64,000 nt of DNA from Pseudoxanthomonas mexicana (GCF_010093385.1 NZ_PDWV01000015.1:1-64000); one strand, 5' to 3'; shown: positions 19,247 through 28,860, counted from the first letter of the stretch. The notes: generated by a model from the letters alone, not told the origin. Program-made: numbers and translations.

Positions 19247-22200
19247 AGCGACGCGTACCCGACAACCTGACGCCCGAGGAGCGCGAAGCGCGCATCGCCG
19301 AGCTGCGCGCGCGCCGCCGTGCGCGCATGCGCACGCTGGCGATCCGCAGCGCGATCGGCACCGGCGTGCTGGTGGTGTTGCTGAGCATCGGCCTGTACTG
19401 GCTGCTGCAGACCGTCGCCGGCCGCGACGTGCTGCTGGCGCAGATCCAGGCGCGACTGCCCGCGGACGCCTCGCTGACGTACCGGTCGGTCGAGGGCCCC
19501 ATCGCCGGTCCGCTGACCCTGCGTGGCGTGGATTTCCGCTGGGACACGATCCGCTTCACCGCCGACGAGGTCTACCTGGAACCGGACCTGCGACCGCTGC
19601 TCGGCAAGCGCCTGCGCCTGGACGTGCTGAAGCTGCGCGGCGCGATGCTCGACGTGCCAAAGAGCGATGAGCCGTTCGAGCTGCCGCACTGGCCCGACCT
19701 GCTGCCGCAGATCGAAATGCCGCTGGCGATCCAGGCCGACCGACTGGAGATCGACCGCTTCCTGGTGCGCCAGAGCGGGCAGCCGGTCATAGACATTTCG
19801 CGCGCGACCGGCGCCATCGACATCGGCAATGGGTACGTGCACGCGGAGAAGCTGGCCATCGCCAGCGACCGCGGTGCGTTCGGCGTGCAGGGCGACTACG
19901 CACCGCGCGACAACTACGACATGGACCTGACGGCGACCGGCGTGTTTCCGGCCGCGATGGGCCGCACCCCGGCCCGCCTGGGCCTGGTGGCCCGTGGCAA
20001 TCGCGCACGGATGAACGTCGGCCTGGCCGGCGCCGCACCGGCGCCGCTGCGCGCCACGCTGACGCTGCGCGGCGAGACGAAGCCCACCTGGAACTTCGCC
20101 GCGAAAACCGAAGCGCTGGACCTGTCGCTGTTGGGCGTGATGGAGGACAGCACGCCGGTGGCATTCGACCTGGTGGCCAAGGGCGCCGGCGGTGCGGCGG
20201 ATCTGCAGGGCTCGGTGCAGCAGGGCGATATCGCCGTGGTGATCGAGCCCTCGCATGCGCGCATCGACGGCGAAGTCCTGACCGTGGAGCCGCTGGCCAT
20301 CCGTGCGTTCGACGGCTACGCCTCGCTGCGCGGGCGCGCGGATTTCACCGTGCCGGAGAATCCCGAGTTCCGCTTCGCGGTGAATGCCCGTGGTCTGCGC
20401 TGGGGCACGGAAGCGGACAGCATGATCGGCGCCGAGGGCGACTTCGGCCTGGCCGGCAAGCGGGAAGCCTGGGCCGCCATCGGCAAGGCCACGCTGACGC
20501 GCGGCGAGGACAGCGCGCTGCTGGAGTTCGACGGCCGCGGCAACGCCGAGCGCGTGCGACTGCAGACGCTGCGCGCCACCATGCCGACCGGCACGCTGGA
20601 TGCGACCGGTACCGTCGGCTGGTCGCCGGTGCTGGACTGGGACGTGAAGGCGACGCTGGCCGGTTTCGATCCCGGCTATTTCGCCGCGGGATGGAACGGC
20701 AGCCTCTCCGGCAACCTCACCTCCAAGGGGCGCCAGCGTGAGGACGGCCTGTTCCAGGGCACGCTGGACGTGCCGAAGCTCGCCGGGCGCCTGCGCGACC
20801 GACCGCTGGACGCGCGCGGCACGTTCGCGCTGGACGGCCACAACGGCCAGGGCGATCTCGCGCTCTCGCTGGGCGGCAGCCGGGTCACCGCCAAGGGCAA
20901 GGTCGGCGACACGCTGGACGTGGACGCGGATTTCCGTCCGTTGAATCTGGCCGACCTGGCACCGGGGGCCAGCGGCACGCTGGCGGGCTCGATCGCGCTG
21001 GCCGGCGCGCGCACCGCGCCGGACATCGAAGCCGACCTGGGGGGCGAAAACCTGCGCTGGAACGACTGGAGCGCCGGCGCGCTCAGCCTGCGCGGCCGCC
21101 TGCCCTGGCGCAGCGGCAATGGCGAACTCGCCCTGCAGGGCCGCGCTGTCGATGTCGGGACGGTACTGGACAGCGTGCAACTCGATGCTCGGGGTGCGGT
21201 GGAAGACCTGCGCTTCGACGGCGATGCGCGCAACGCCATGGGCGCGGTCGCGCTGTCGGGCGCTGCGCGGAAGCGCGGTGCCGACTGGCATGGCACGCTC
21301 GACGCGCTGCGCATCGCCCCATCGAAGGGGAACCCGTGGACATTGCGGCAGCCGGCGCGCTTCGCGCAGAACGGTGCCAACTGGACGCTGTCGGAAAGCT
21401 GCCTGGGCTCGGACATCGGCGGCGCGCTGTGCGCCACGGCCAACTGGCCGCGACAGGGTTTGGAAGTCCGCGGCGAAGCCCTGTCGCTGGCGCTGGTCCA
21501 GCCCTGGCTGCCGCCCAGCAACGGCCGCCCGCTGACGCTGCGCGGTGAGTTCACCCTCGATGCGACGCTGCGCCCCGCCGGCAATGCATGGCAGGGCGAG
21601 GTGCACCTGGCTTCGCTGGATGGCGGCCTGAAGATGGGCACCACGGCGCGTGGCGAGATCATCCGCTACGACAACTTCACCCTCGATGTCGATTTCACCC
21701 CGCAGCGCATCCAGGGCCGCTTGGGCACAGGTTTCAAGGGCGACGGCTACGTCGATGCCACCTTCAACACCGGGTGGGATGCGTTCACGCCGTTGAAGGG
21801 CGACCTGTACTTCCACAACTCGCGCCTGTTCTGGATGGAACTGTTCTCTCCCGACCTGGTACGCCCGCGCGGCAAGCTGGCCGGCCACATCGGCGTGGCC
21901 GGCACGCGCGGGCATCCACTGCTCAGCGGCGAGGCGACGCTGACCGAATTCACCGGTGAACTGCCGGCGCTGGGCGTGTCGCTGGTGGACGGTGGCGCCG
22001 AACTGGTCGCGCTGTCGGACGGCAGCGCGCGCATCGACGGCAGCATGAAGACCGTGTCGTCCACCGGCGGCACCGGCACCGGCGGCATCCTCAACGTGTC
22101 GGGCACGCTGGGCTGGAACAACGACACCACGCCGCTGCAGTTCCAGGTGCGCGGCGACAACGTGCTGGTCGCCGACCCCACCGACCTGCGCGCGGTGGCG

Positions 22201-23073
22201 TCGCCGAACATCCAGGTGGGCTTCGCCGACAACACCATCCAGGTCCGCGGCGAGGTGGGCATTCCCTCGGCCACCATCGACGTGGAGAAGCTGGACGAAG
22301 GCGTGTCCGCCTCGGAGGACGTGGTGGTGCTGGACCCGGCCGATCCCGAGCGTGCGCCCAGTTCGCGGCTGGACCTGGACCTGTCGCTGAAGGTCGGCGA
22401 TGAGGTCAAGCTGAAAGGCTATGGCCTGGAGGGCACGCTGGCCGGCACGCTGCACGTGCGTTCGCAGCCAGGCCGCGAGATGCTGGCCACGGGCCGGCTG
22501 GACGTGGATGGCCGTTACGAGGCCTACGGGCAGAAGCTGCGCATCACCCGCGGTGAGCTGACATGGAGCAACAACGCCGTCTCCGATCCGCGCATCAACA
22601 TCCGCGCCGAGCGTGAGGTGGTCAGCGCCAGCGTCACCGCCGGCATCGACGTGACCGGCCGCGCCAGCCAGCCGCGCGCACGCGTGTGGTCCAACCCGGC
22701 CATGTCCGAATCCGAAGCGCTCGCCTACCTGGTGCTGGGCCGCTCGCTCAATACCGCCAGCAGCGACGAAAGCCAGCGCATCAACGCAGCCTCGTCGGCG
22801 CTGGGGGCGGGCGCCGGCCTGCTGGCATCGCAGTTGGGCGCGAAGATCGGCCTGGACGATGCCGGCGTGCTGGAGTCGCGCACGCTGGGCGGCTCGGTGT
22901 TCGGCGTGGGCAAGTACCTCTCGCCCAAGCTATACGTCAGTTACGGCGTGTCGATGATCGGCTCCGGTTCGGCGGTGACGCTGAAGTACCTGCTGCGCAA
23001 GGGCTTCGACGTGGAAATCGAATCCAGCACCATCGAGACGCGCGGCTCGATCAACTGGCGCAAGGAGAAGTAG
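19243..23073 (+). CDS. tamB: translocation and assembly module protein TamB
   Basis: TamB is an AsmA-like, inner-membrane-anchored protein whose long beta-groove spans the periplasm, working with TamA in envelope lipid or protein transport. The product is 1276 aa, a normal length. Residues ~35-62 (LAIRSAIGTGVLVVLLSIGL) are the anchor, followed by about a thousand residues of repetitive beta-structure. The DUF490 C-terminal domain covers roughly 900-1276, with LKGYGLEGTLAGTLHV and SEALAYLVLGRSLN as typical stretches. The start is a GTG overlapping the tamA stop. Confidence 0.92.
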   Translation: MKRRVPDNLTPEEREARIAELRARRRARMRTLAIRSAIGTGVLVVLLSIGLYWLLQTVAGRDVLLAQIQARLPADASLTYRSVEGPIAGPLTLRGVDFRWDTIRFTADEVYLEPDLRPLLGKRLRLDVLKLRGAMLDVPKSDEPFELPHWPDLLPQIEMPLAIQADRLEIDRFLVRQSGQPVIDISRATGAIDIGNGYVHAEKLAIASDRGAFGVQGDYAPRDNYDMDLTATGVFPAAMGRTPARLGLVARGNRARMNVGLAGAAPAPLRATLTLRGETKPTWNFAAKTEALDLSLLGVMEDSTPVAFDLVAKGAGGAADLQGSVQQGDIAVVIEPSHARIDGEVLTVEPLAIRAFDGYASLRGRADFTVPENPEFRFAVNARGLRWGTEADSMIGAEGDFGLAGKREAWAAIGKATLTRGEDSALLEFDGRGNAERVRLQTLRATMPTGTLDATGTVGWSPVLDWDVKATLAGFDPGYFAAGWNGSLSGNLTSKGRQREDGLFQGTLDVPKLAGRLRDRPLDARGTFALDGHNGQGDLALSLGGSRVTAKGKVGDTLDVDADFRPLNLADLAPGASGTLAGSIALAGARTAPDIEADLGGENLRWNDWSAGALSLRGRLPWRSGNGELALQGRAVDVGTVLDSVQLDARGAVEDLRFDGDARNAMGAVALSGAARKRGADWHGTLDALRIAPSKGNPWTLRQPARFAQNGANWTLSESCLGSDIGGALCATANWPRQGLEVRGEALSLALVQPWLPPSNGRPLTLRGEFTLDATLRPAGNAWQGEVHLASLDGGLKMGTTARGEIIRYDNFTLDVDFTPQRIQGRLGTGFKGDGYVDATFNTGWDAFTPLKGDLYFHNSRLFWMELFSPDLVRPRGKLAGHIGVAGTRGHPLLSGEATLTEFTGELPALGVSLVDGGAELVALSDGSARIDGSMKTVSSTGGTGTGGILNVSGTLGWNNDTTPLQFQVRGDNVLVADPTDLRAVASPNIQVGFADNTIQVRGEVGIPSATIDVEKLDEGVSASEDVVVLDPADPERAPSSRLDLDLSLKVGDEVKLKGYGLEGTLAGTLHVRSQPGREMLATGRLDVDGRYEAYGQKLRITRGELTWSNNAVSDPRINIRAEREVVSASVTAGIDVTGRASQPRARVWSNPAMSESEALAYLVLGRSLNTASSDESQRINAASSALGAGAGLLASQLGAKIGLDDAGVLESRTLGGSVFGVGKYLSPKLYVSYGVSMIGSGSAVTLKYLLRKGFDVEIESSTIETRGSINWRKEK

Positions 23074-23074
23074 C

Positions 23075-24127
23075 GTGCCGCCGTCGCTGACGGCGCGGCG
23101 CCTGCATGCGCAGGGCATCAGCGCGCCCGTGGCGGCATCTCCCGCCGGTGCGGTGCGCCATCTGGGCGCCATGCAGGCGCAGGACTACCACGCGGCGCTG
23201 TGGGCCGTCGGCCTGCGCACCCAGGGCGCCACGCTGGCGCAGGTGGAGGAGGCGATCGAACGCGGCGAGATCGTGCGCACCTGGCCGATGCGCGGCACGC
23301 TCCACCTGCTGGCGCGCGAGGACGTGCGATGGATGGTGGCGCTGCTGGCGCCGCGCGTGCAGGCCGCGAATGCGGCCCGCATCGCCCGCGACCTGGGACT
23401 GGATGCGGCCGCACTGACCCGGGGCCGGCACGTGGTCGAGAAGGCGCTCGCCGCAGGCACCCCGGTCACGCGGTCCGCGCTGTATGCCTGCATGGACGCC
23501 GCGGGCTTCGCCAGCGCCCACCAGCGCGGCCTGCACCTGCTGAACTGGCTGGCGCACGAAGGTGCGATCTGCCAGGGGCCGCGGCATGGCAAACAGCCGA
23601 CATTCGTGCTGATGGATGCCTGGGTTCCGCCGAGTGCACCGCTGGGCCGCGACGAAGCCTTGCACCGGCTGGCGCTGCGCTATCTGCAGGGCCATGGACC
23701 GGCGACCGCCGCCGATCTTGCGTGGTGGTCGGGACTGACGCAGAAGGATGCGCTGCGGGCACTGGAGCTCGCCGGCCCCGCGCTGGAGAAGGAGACACGC
23801 GACGGTACGACGTGGTGGTGGCACGCCGACGCTCCCATCCCCCCACGGTCGCGCGCCATCCACTTGCTGCCCGCGTTCGACGAATACCTGATCGGCTACC
23901 GCGACCGCACGCCGGTACTGGACGCCCCGCATACCCGGCGCGTGATCGGCATCAACGGACTGGTCGCTGCCACGGCGATCGTCCAGGGCCGCGTGGTGGC
24001 GACGTGGAAGCGCGCCGGCGACGCCGACATCGCGCTCGCTCCGCTCCGCGCATTGGCGGACGCCGAACACGAAGGCATCCAGCGTGCGGCGCAACGCTGG
24101 CGACGCTTCCTTGGCGACGCACGCTGA
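23075..24127 (+). CDS. winged-helix DNA-binding protein, AlkZ/YcaQ-like glycosylase family
   Basis: A 350-aa HTH_42 (DUF1006) protein. The stretch HLGAMQAQDYHAALWAVGLR near residue 28 resembles the QxQ/QxD catalytic loop of the AlkZ and YcaQ DNA glycosylases that unhook interstrand crosslinks or alkylated bases. RTWPMRGTLHLL, GPATAADLAWWSGL and the C-terminal FDEYLIGYRDR are further family landmarks. Whether it is an active glycosylase is inference. The GTG at 23075 follows the tamB stop by one base, so it may be read from the tamAB transcript. Confidence 0.75.
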   Translation: MPPSLTARRLHAQGISAPVAASPAGAVRHLGAMQAQDYHAALWAVGLRTQGATLAQVEEAIERGEIVRTWPMRGTLHLLAREDVRWMVALLAPRVQAANAARIARDLGLDAAALTRGRHVVEKALAAGTPVTRSALYACMDAAGFASAHQRGLHLLNWLAHEGAICQGPRHGKQPTFVLMDAWVPPSAPLGRDEALHRLALRYLQGHGPATAADLAWWSGLTQKDALRALELAGPALEKETRDGTTWWWHADAPIPPRSRAIHLLPAFDEYLIGYRDRTPVLDAPHTRRVIGINGLVAATAIVQGRVVATWKRAGDADIALAPLRALADAEHEGIQRAAQRWRRFLGDAR

Positions 24128-24146
24128 CGACCCGACACGGGTCGTC
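24126..24146 (+). terminator. hairpin at the end of the tamAB-glycosylase unit
   Basis: GACGACCCG (24126-24134), a three-base loop, and CGGGTCGTC (24138-24146) form a perfect 9-bp hairpin overlapping the stop codon. There is no downstream T-run, so intrinsic termination is uncertain. Confidence 0.35.
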
Positions 24147-24204
24147 GTTGCCGCACCGCGGCCGAACCCGATATCGTGACTGTCTCCTCCGCTGGATCCG
24201 CACC

Positions 24205-26346
24205 ATGCGCCGCCGACTCACGACGACCGCCCTCGCCCTGGGCATCGCCTTCGCCCTGCCCGTCCACGCCGACGAAGGCATGTGGATGCCCTCGCAGCTG
24301 CCGCAGCTGGCCAAGCCGCTGCGCGACGCCGGCTTCAAGGGCGACCCGAAGACGCTGGCCGACGTCACCGCCGCGCCCTTGAGCGCCGTCGTGCGCGCCG
24401 GTGGCGGCACCGGCGCCTTCGTCTCGCCGGACGGGCTGGTGCTCACCAACCATCACGTGGCGTACGGCGTCATCCAGTACAACAGCAAGGCCGAGCGCAG
24501 CCTGATCGACGACGGCTTCATTGCCGGCGATCCTGCCGCCGAGCTGCCTGCCAATCCGGATTTCCGCGTGCTGGTCACGGTGGGCTACGACAAGGTGACC
24601 GACGCCGTGCTGAAGGATGCGGCCGGCAAGACCGGACGCGCGTACTTCGACGCCGTCGACCGCGCCAGCAAGGCCATCGTCGCCGACTGCGAGCAGGAAG
24701 CCGGCGTCCGCTGCAGCGTGGCGAACATGTACTACGGCACGGACTTCTACCGCATCAAACAGCTGGAACTGCGCGACATCCGCCTGGTCTACGCACCGCC
24801 CCGCGCGATCGGCAACTATGGCGACGAGATCGACAATTTCATGTGGCCGCGCCACACCGGCGATTTCACCCTGCTGCGCGCCTACGTGGGCAAGGACGGC
24901 AAGCCGGCCGCCTACAGCCCGGACAACGTGCCCTATCGCGCGCCCGCGCACCTGTCGCTGGCGAAGGACGGACCGAAGGCCGGCGACTACGCGATGCTGG
25001 CCGGTTACCCGGGCACGACGTACCGGCACCGCACCGCCGCCGAGTTCGACGAGCAGGTCAACTGGACGCTGCCGGCACGCGTGGCGGTATTCGACCAGCT
25101 GATCGACGTGATCGAAACGGCCGGCAGGCAGGATGCCGACGCGAAGACGCGCTATGCCGCGCAGCTGCAGTCGCTGAAGAACAACCGCAAGCGCGCCGCG
25201 GGCGAACTGGAAGGCCTGCGTCGCAGCGATGCCGTGCGCGTCCGCGCCGAGGACGAACGCGGCATGCTGGCGACCGACGTGGCGGCGAAGGAGCGGGCGG
25301 ACATCGACGCGCTTGCCGCTTCGATCGCCGGCGGCTCGGCCATGCGCGAGCGCGAACTGCTGCTGTCCCTGTTCGGTTCGCAGTCCCAGCTGATGCGCGC
25401 CGCGATCACCCTGGAACGGCTGCGCGTGGAATCGGCCAAACCGGACGCCGAGCGCGAGAGCGGCTACCAGGCTCGCGACCACGCCCTGATCGAAGGCGTC
25501 CTGAAGCAGGTGCAGCGCCGCTATGCGCCGGAGGTGGAGAAAGCCCTGCTCACGGCCTTGCTGACGCGCTACCAGCAGCTGCCGGACGCGCAGCGCCTGC
25601 CCGGCTTCGATGCCGCCTTCGGCCGCACGCCCGCCGCACTGAAACAGGCACTGGATGCGCTTTACGCGAACACGAAACTGGGCGACGAGGCCGAACGCCT
25701 GTCGCGCTTCGCCGCAGCCCGCGAAGGCAGGCCGATGGCGGCCGATCCCCTGATCGACCTGGCGGCGTCGCTGGTACCGGTGCAGCTGGCCCTGGAGCAG
25801 GAGCGCAAGACCCGCGCAGGCGAGCAGCTTCGTCTTCGCCCGGCGTACATGCGTGCGCTGTTCGCCTGGCGCCGGCAGCAGGGGCGCGCGCTGTATCCGG
25901 ATGCCAACGGTACCCTGCGCGTGAGCTTCGGTAGGGTGGACGGGTTCTCGCCCCGCGACGGCGTGCAGTACACGCCGGTGACCACGGTCGCCGGGATCGT
26001 CGAAAAGAACACCGGCCAGGTGCCGTTCGACGCGCCGAAACCATTGCTGGATGCGATCGCGAAAGGCGACTTCGCCGGCACCGAAGATCCGGCGCTGAAG
26101 ACGCAGACGGTCAACTTCCTCACCAACCTGGACACGACCGGCGGCAATTCGGGTTCACCGGTACTCAACGCACGTGGCGAACTGATCGGCCTGAACTTCG
26201 ACAGCAACTGGGAATCCGTCAGCGCCAGCTGGATGTTCGACCCGCGCTACAAGCGCGCGGTGCACGTGGACATGCGTTACCTGCGCTGGCTGATGGGCAA
26301 GGTGTATCCCGCGCCCCACCTGCTGAAGGAAATGGGCGCCCAGTGA
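24205..26346 (+). CDS. S46 family dipeptidyl-peptidase
   Basis: A 713-aa periplasmic serine peptidase of family S46 (DPP7/DPP11 type), which removes dipeptides from peptide N-termini. A signal peptide (LALGIAFALPVHA) precedes the mature start DEGMWMPSQLPQ, the usual S46 N-terminus. The triad is visible: His in GLVLTNHHVAYG, Asp in NYGDEIDNFMWPRHTGDF and Ser in TGGNSGSPVLNARGE. The specificity residue near the C-terminus could not be assigned, so DPP7 versus DPP11 is open. The following 56-aa gene starts inside its stop codon. Confidence 0.93.
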   Translation: MRRRLTTTALALGIAFALPVHADEGMWMPSQLPQLAKPLRDAGFKGDPKTLADVTAAPLSAVVRAGGGTGAFVSPDGLVLTNHHVAYGVIQYNSKAERSLIDDGFIAGDPAAELPANPDFRVLVTVGYDKVTDAVLKDAAGKTGRAYFDAVDRASKAIVADCEQEAGVRCSVANMYYGTDFYRIKQLELRDIRLVYAPPRAIGNYGDEIDNFMWPRHTGDFTLLRAYVGKDGKPAAYSPDNVPYRAPAHLSLAKDGPKAGDYAMLAGYPGTTYRHRTAAEFDEQVNWTLPARVAVFDQLIDVIETAGRQDADAKTRYAAQLQSLKNNRKRAAGELEGLRRSDAVRVRAEDERGMLATDVAAKERADIDALAASIAGGSAMRERELLLSLFGSQSQLMRAAITLERLRVESAKPDAERESGYQARDHALIEGVLKQVQRRYAPEVEKALLTALLTRYQQLPDAQRLPGFDAAFGRTPAALKQALDALYANTKLGDEAERLSRFAAAREGRPMAADPLIDLAASLVPVQLALEQERKTRAGEQLRLRPAYMRALFAWRRQQGRALYPDANGTLRVSFGRVDGFSPRDGVQYTPVTTVAGIVEKNTGQVPFDAPKPLLDAIAKGDFAGTEDPALKTQTVNFLTNLDTTGGNSGSPVLNARGELIGLNFDSNWESVSASWMFDPRYKRAVHVDMRYLRWLMGKVYPAPHLLKEMGAQ

Positions 26347-26513
26347 GGCCCGACGACGACCCCCGACCGGTCGAACCCGAGCCGCCGCTGCCCAGCGACT
26401 GCTGCAACAGCGGCTGCCCGATCTGCGTGCACGACCTGTATGCGGAGCAGCTGCAGCACTACCGGGAGCAGTTGGCGGCATGGAAGCAGCGGCATCCCGA
26501 AGAACCCCTGTAG
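26343..26513 (+). CDS. small Oxidored-like domain protein
   Basis: A 56-aa gene starting with a GTG that overlaps the stop codon of the S46 peptidase gene (GTGA), so it is probably translationally coupled. The sequence LPSDCCNSGCPICVHDLY followed by a helix (AEQLQHYREQLAAWK) matches the 'oxidoreductase-like' N-terminal domain (PF09791 pattern, CCxxxCxxC), a small cysteine-rich module known also as an N-terminal part of larger proteins and as a stand-alone protein of unknown role. The four cysteines suggest metal or redox chemistry. A REP pair follows directly. Confidence 0.7.
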   Translation: MRPDDDPRPVEPEPPLPSDCCNSGCPICVHDLYAEQLQHYREQLAAWKQRHPEEPL

Positions 26514-26627
26514 GCGCGACGCAAGTCGCGACCGCACGCTTTCCCGCGTGCAAGGCTTGCTCTCCTGCATGGATGGTGCGTCGTCGCTGAAAATCCACGG
26601 TCGCGACTTACGTCGCTCCTACAACAG
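26514..26627 (+). repeat. paired REP-like palindrome
   Basis: GCGACGCAAGTCGCGACCG near 26516-26535 is matched in inverted orientation by CGGTCGCGACTTACGTCGC near 26598-26617. This is the widespread Xanthomonad/Pseudomonad REP element family (a hairpin-forming 25-mer), present as a facing pair with a ~65-base loop between mnmG and the peptidase unit, which are convergent here. Confidence 0.75.
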
Positions 26628-26638
26628 CCGAGCGGCGC

Positions 26639-28528
26639 TTACGCCACCCGCGTACGCCGCGCCCGCTCCAGGTGCACCAGCAGCAGCGAGATGGCCGCAG
26701 GCGTCATGCCGGGAATGCGCTGGGCCTGGCCGATGGTTTCCGGTTGCACACGTTCCAGCTTCTGCTGCACTTCGGCCGACAGGCCGCGCACACTGGCGAA
26801 ATCGAAGCCCGCCGGGATCGGCGTGGATTCGTTGCGCTGCTGGCGTTCGATCTCGTCGCGCTGGCGGGCCAGGTAGCCGGCGTACTTCACGCCGATCTCG
26901 CCCTGTTCGGCGACCTGCGCATCGTCCACGGCGGGACCAATGGACGGCACCGCCATCAGCTTCGTGTAGTCCAGCTCCGGGCGCTTGATGAGGTCGAGCA
27001 CGTTGGTCTCGCGGCTGACCTGCACGCCCAGCGTGTCGGCGACCTCGCGCCCCAAGGCATTCGCAGGCGTGGCCCACAGCGCACGCAGGCGGCCGGTCTC
27101 GCGCGCGATGGCCTCGCGCTTGGCTTCGAAGCGCTGCCAGCGCGCGTCATCCACCAAGCCGAGCGCGCGGCCGGTTTCGGTGAGACGCAGATCGGCATTG
27201 TCCTCGCGCAGCTGCAGCCGGTACTCGGCGCGGCTGGTGAACATGCGGTACGGCTCCTTGGTGCCGTGCGTGATCAGGTCGTCGACCAGCACGCCGAGAT
27301 AGGCCTCGTCGCGGCGCGGCGACCAGGCCTCCTTCTGCTGCGCGAAGCGCGCGGCGTTGAGGCCGGCGAGCAGGCCCTGCGCCGCCGCCTCTTCGTAGCC
27401 GGTGGTGCCGTTGATCTGGCCGGCGAAGAACAGGCCGGCGACCGCCTTGGTTTCCAGCGACGCCTTGAGCCCGCGAGGATCGAAGAAGTCGTACTCGATG
27501 GCGTAACCCGGGCGCGTGATGTGCGCGTGCTCCATGCCACGGATGCTGCGCACCAGCGCCAGCTGCACATCGAACGGCAGCGAGGTGGAGATGCCGTTGG
27601 GATAGATCTCCGCGACATCGAGGCCTTCGGGCTCGACGAAGATCTGGTGGCTGGCCTTCTCGGCGAAGCGCACCACCTTGTCCTCGATGGACGGGCAGTA
27701 GCGCGGGCCGATGCCTTCGATCTGGCCGGAGTACATCGGAGAACGGTGCAGCGCGCCGCGGATGATCTCGTGCGTCTGTTCGCTGGTATGCGTGATCCAG
27801 CACGACACCTGGCGTGGATGATCGGCGGCGCTGCCCATGAACGACATCGCCGGCCGCGGATCGTCGCCTGGCTGCTCCTCCATCACCGAATAGTCGAGCG
27901 GGCGTCCGTCGATGCGCGGCGGCGTCCCCGTCTTCAGCCGATCGACCACGAACGCGCCTTCGCGCAGGCGCTGCGCCAGGGCGGTGGCCGGCGGATCACC
28001 GGCGCGCCCGCCGGCGTACTGCGTTTCGCCGACATGGATCTTGCCCGCGAGGAAGGTGCCGGCCGTCAGTACGACCGCCGGCGCATGGAAGGTCAGTCCC
28101 GTCTGGGTGACCGCGCCGCGGACGGCGCCGTTCTCGATGACAAGGTCATCGACGGCGGCCTGGAACAGTGTCAGGTTCGGCTGCGCTTCCCCCGCTCGCC
28201 GGATCGCGCTGCGGTACAGCGCGCGGTCGGCCTGGCAGCGGGTCGCGCGCACGGCCGGGCCTTTCGAGGCATTGAGCGTGCGCCACTGGATGCCGGCGCG
28301 GTCCGCCGCCCACGCCATCACGCCGCCCAGCGCGTCGATCTCCTTGACCAGGTGCCCCTTGCCGATGCCGCCGATGGCCGGGTTGCAGCTCATCGCGCCC
28401 GCGGTTTCCACATTGTGGGTCAGCAGCAGCGTGCGCGCGCCGGCGCGTGCGGACGCCAACGCGGCCTCGGTGCCGGCATGGCCGCCGCCGATGATGATGA
28501 CGTCGTAGTGGTGGAAGCTCGGGCTCAT
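26639..28528 (-). CDS. mnmG: tRNA uridine-5-carboxymethylaminomethyl(34) synthase MnmG
   Basis: MnmG (GidA) binds FAD and, with MnmE, builds the 5-carboxymethylaminomethyl group on wobble uridine of several tRNAs. The 629-aa length is exactly typical. The FAD-binding [17 protein letters not shown] is at residues ~14-30, followed by [19 protein letters not shown] and [11 protein letters not shown]; the C-terminal [17 protein letters not shown] is the MnmE/tRNA-interaction helix region. The ATG at 28528 begins [16 protein letters not shown]; open frame upstream runs into the sRNA region and is not used. Confidence 0.97.
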   Translation of the reverse strand: MSPSFHHYDVIIIGGGHAGTEAALASARAGARTLLLTHNVETAGAMSCNPAIGGIGKGHLVKEIDALGGVMAWAADRAGIQWRTLNASKGPAVRATRCQADRALYRSAIRRAGEAQPNLTLFQAAVDDLVIENGAVRGAVTQTGLTFHAPAVVLTAGTFLAGKIHVGETQYAGGRAGDPPATALAQRLREGAFVVDRLKTGTPPRIDGRPLDYSVMEEQPGDDPRPAMSFMGSAADHPRQVSCWITHTSEQTHEIIRGALHRSPMYSGQIEGIGPRYCPSIEDKVVRFAEKASHQIFVEPEGLDVAEIYPNGISTSLPFDVQLALVRSIRGMEHAHITRPGYAIEYDFFDPRGLKASLETKAVAGLFFAGQINGTTGYEEAAAQGLLAGLNAARFAQQKEAWSPRRDEAYLGVLVDDLITHGTKEPYRMFTSRAEYRLQLREDNADLRLTETGRALGLVDDARWQRFEAKREAIARETGRLRALWATPANALGREVADTLGVQVSRETNVLDLIKRPELDYTKLMAVPSIGPAVDDAQVAEQGEIGVKYAGYLARQRDEIERQQRNESTPIPAGFDFASVRGLSAEVQQKLERVQPETIGQAQRIPGMTPAAISLLLVHLERARRTRVA

Positions 28529-28599
28529 GAGGCGGTAGGTGGCGGAGGCCGGTGGGCTATCGGATGGGAGGGCGGCGTCCTGCATGAAGGCAGGGGAAG

Positions 28600-28618
28600 T
28601 TGGCACGCTTCCTGCTGT
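28600..28618 (+). promoter_or_regulatory. sigma-54-type promoter for candidate sRNA
   Basis: TTGGCACGCTTCCTGCTGT has GG at 602-603 and GC at 614-615 with exactly ten bases between, matching the RpoN consensus TGGCACG-N4-TTGC except for one base. It predicts a start near 28627. No enhancer-binding protein site was recognised upstream. Confidence 0.6.
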
Positions 28619-28625
28619 ATTCCCG

Positions 28626-28743
28626 TGCACCCGTCGTGGCAAGCGACCAGGGGCGCCGGGCTGGTAATTGGAACAGGGGCCAGCCATGCGCACGCCGGGG
28701 ATGCCGAGGGGCCGGTAGTCGGGGGACTGCCGGCCCCTTTTTT
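28626..28743 (+). ncRNA. candidate sigma-54-dependent small RNA
   Basis: Downstream of the sigma-54-type promoter, about 118 bases are bounded by a strong intrinsic terminator. The RNA could fold as: GTCG/CGAC hairpin (about 28632-28648), GGCTGG pairing with CCAGCC (about 28658-28686) and the terminator stem, whose loop contains a nested AGTC/GACT. Unpaired GGGG and GGA stretches could pair with C-rich targets or bind an Rsm-type protein. No plausible coding frame is present. I do not recognise it as a named RNA family; it lies antisense to nothing and upstream of mnmG on the opposite strand. Confidence 0.5.
28707..28743 (+). terminator. intrinsic terminator of the plus-strand sRNA
   Basis: GGGGCCGG (28708-28715) pairs with CCGGCCCC (28730-28737), followed by six T residues (28738-28743). 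Confidence 0.75.
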
Positions 28744-28767
28744 CTGCGCGCAGGATACCAGAGCAAG

Positions 28768-28795
28768 AAAAAAGCCCGGCTTGGCCGGGCTTTTT
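28768..28795. terminator. bidirectional intrinsic terminator
   Basis: AAAAAA-GCCCGGC (28768-28780), loop TTG, GCCGGGC-TTTTT (28784-28795). The A-run and T-run make it functional on both strands. On the minus strand it would end the structured RNA from 28860 and any read-through from the lipoprotein gene. Confidence 0.8.
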
Positions 28796-28860
28796 GTTAG
28801 GCGCCGACGTCCGGCAGGGCCGGAACAGGGGGGATCCAGATTTCCCCACCGGACGTCGAC
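28768..28860 (-). ncRNA. candidate structured small RNA, minus strand
   Basis: On the minus strand a perfect 10-bp outer stem (CGACGTCCGG 28849-28858 with CCGGACGTCG at 28805-28814 in plus coordinates) encloses a second hairpin of GGGGAAAT against ATCCCCCC, and is followed directly by the intrinsic terminator at 28768-28795. The whole unit is about 90 nt, compact and heavily paired, the typical build of a bacterial sRNA. A TTGACC stretch about 50 bases upstream might be part of a promoter, but no good -10 was found. It could instead be an attenuated leader of mnmG. Confidence 0.45.
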
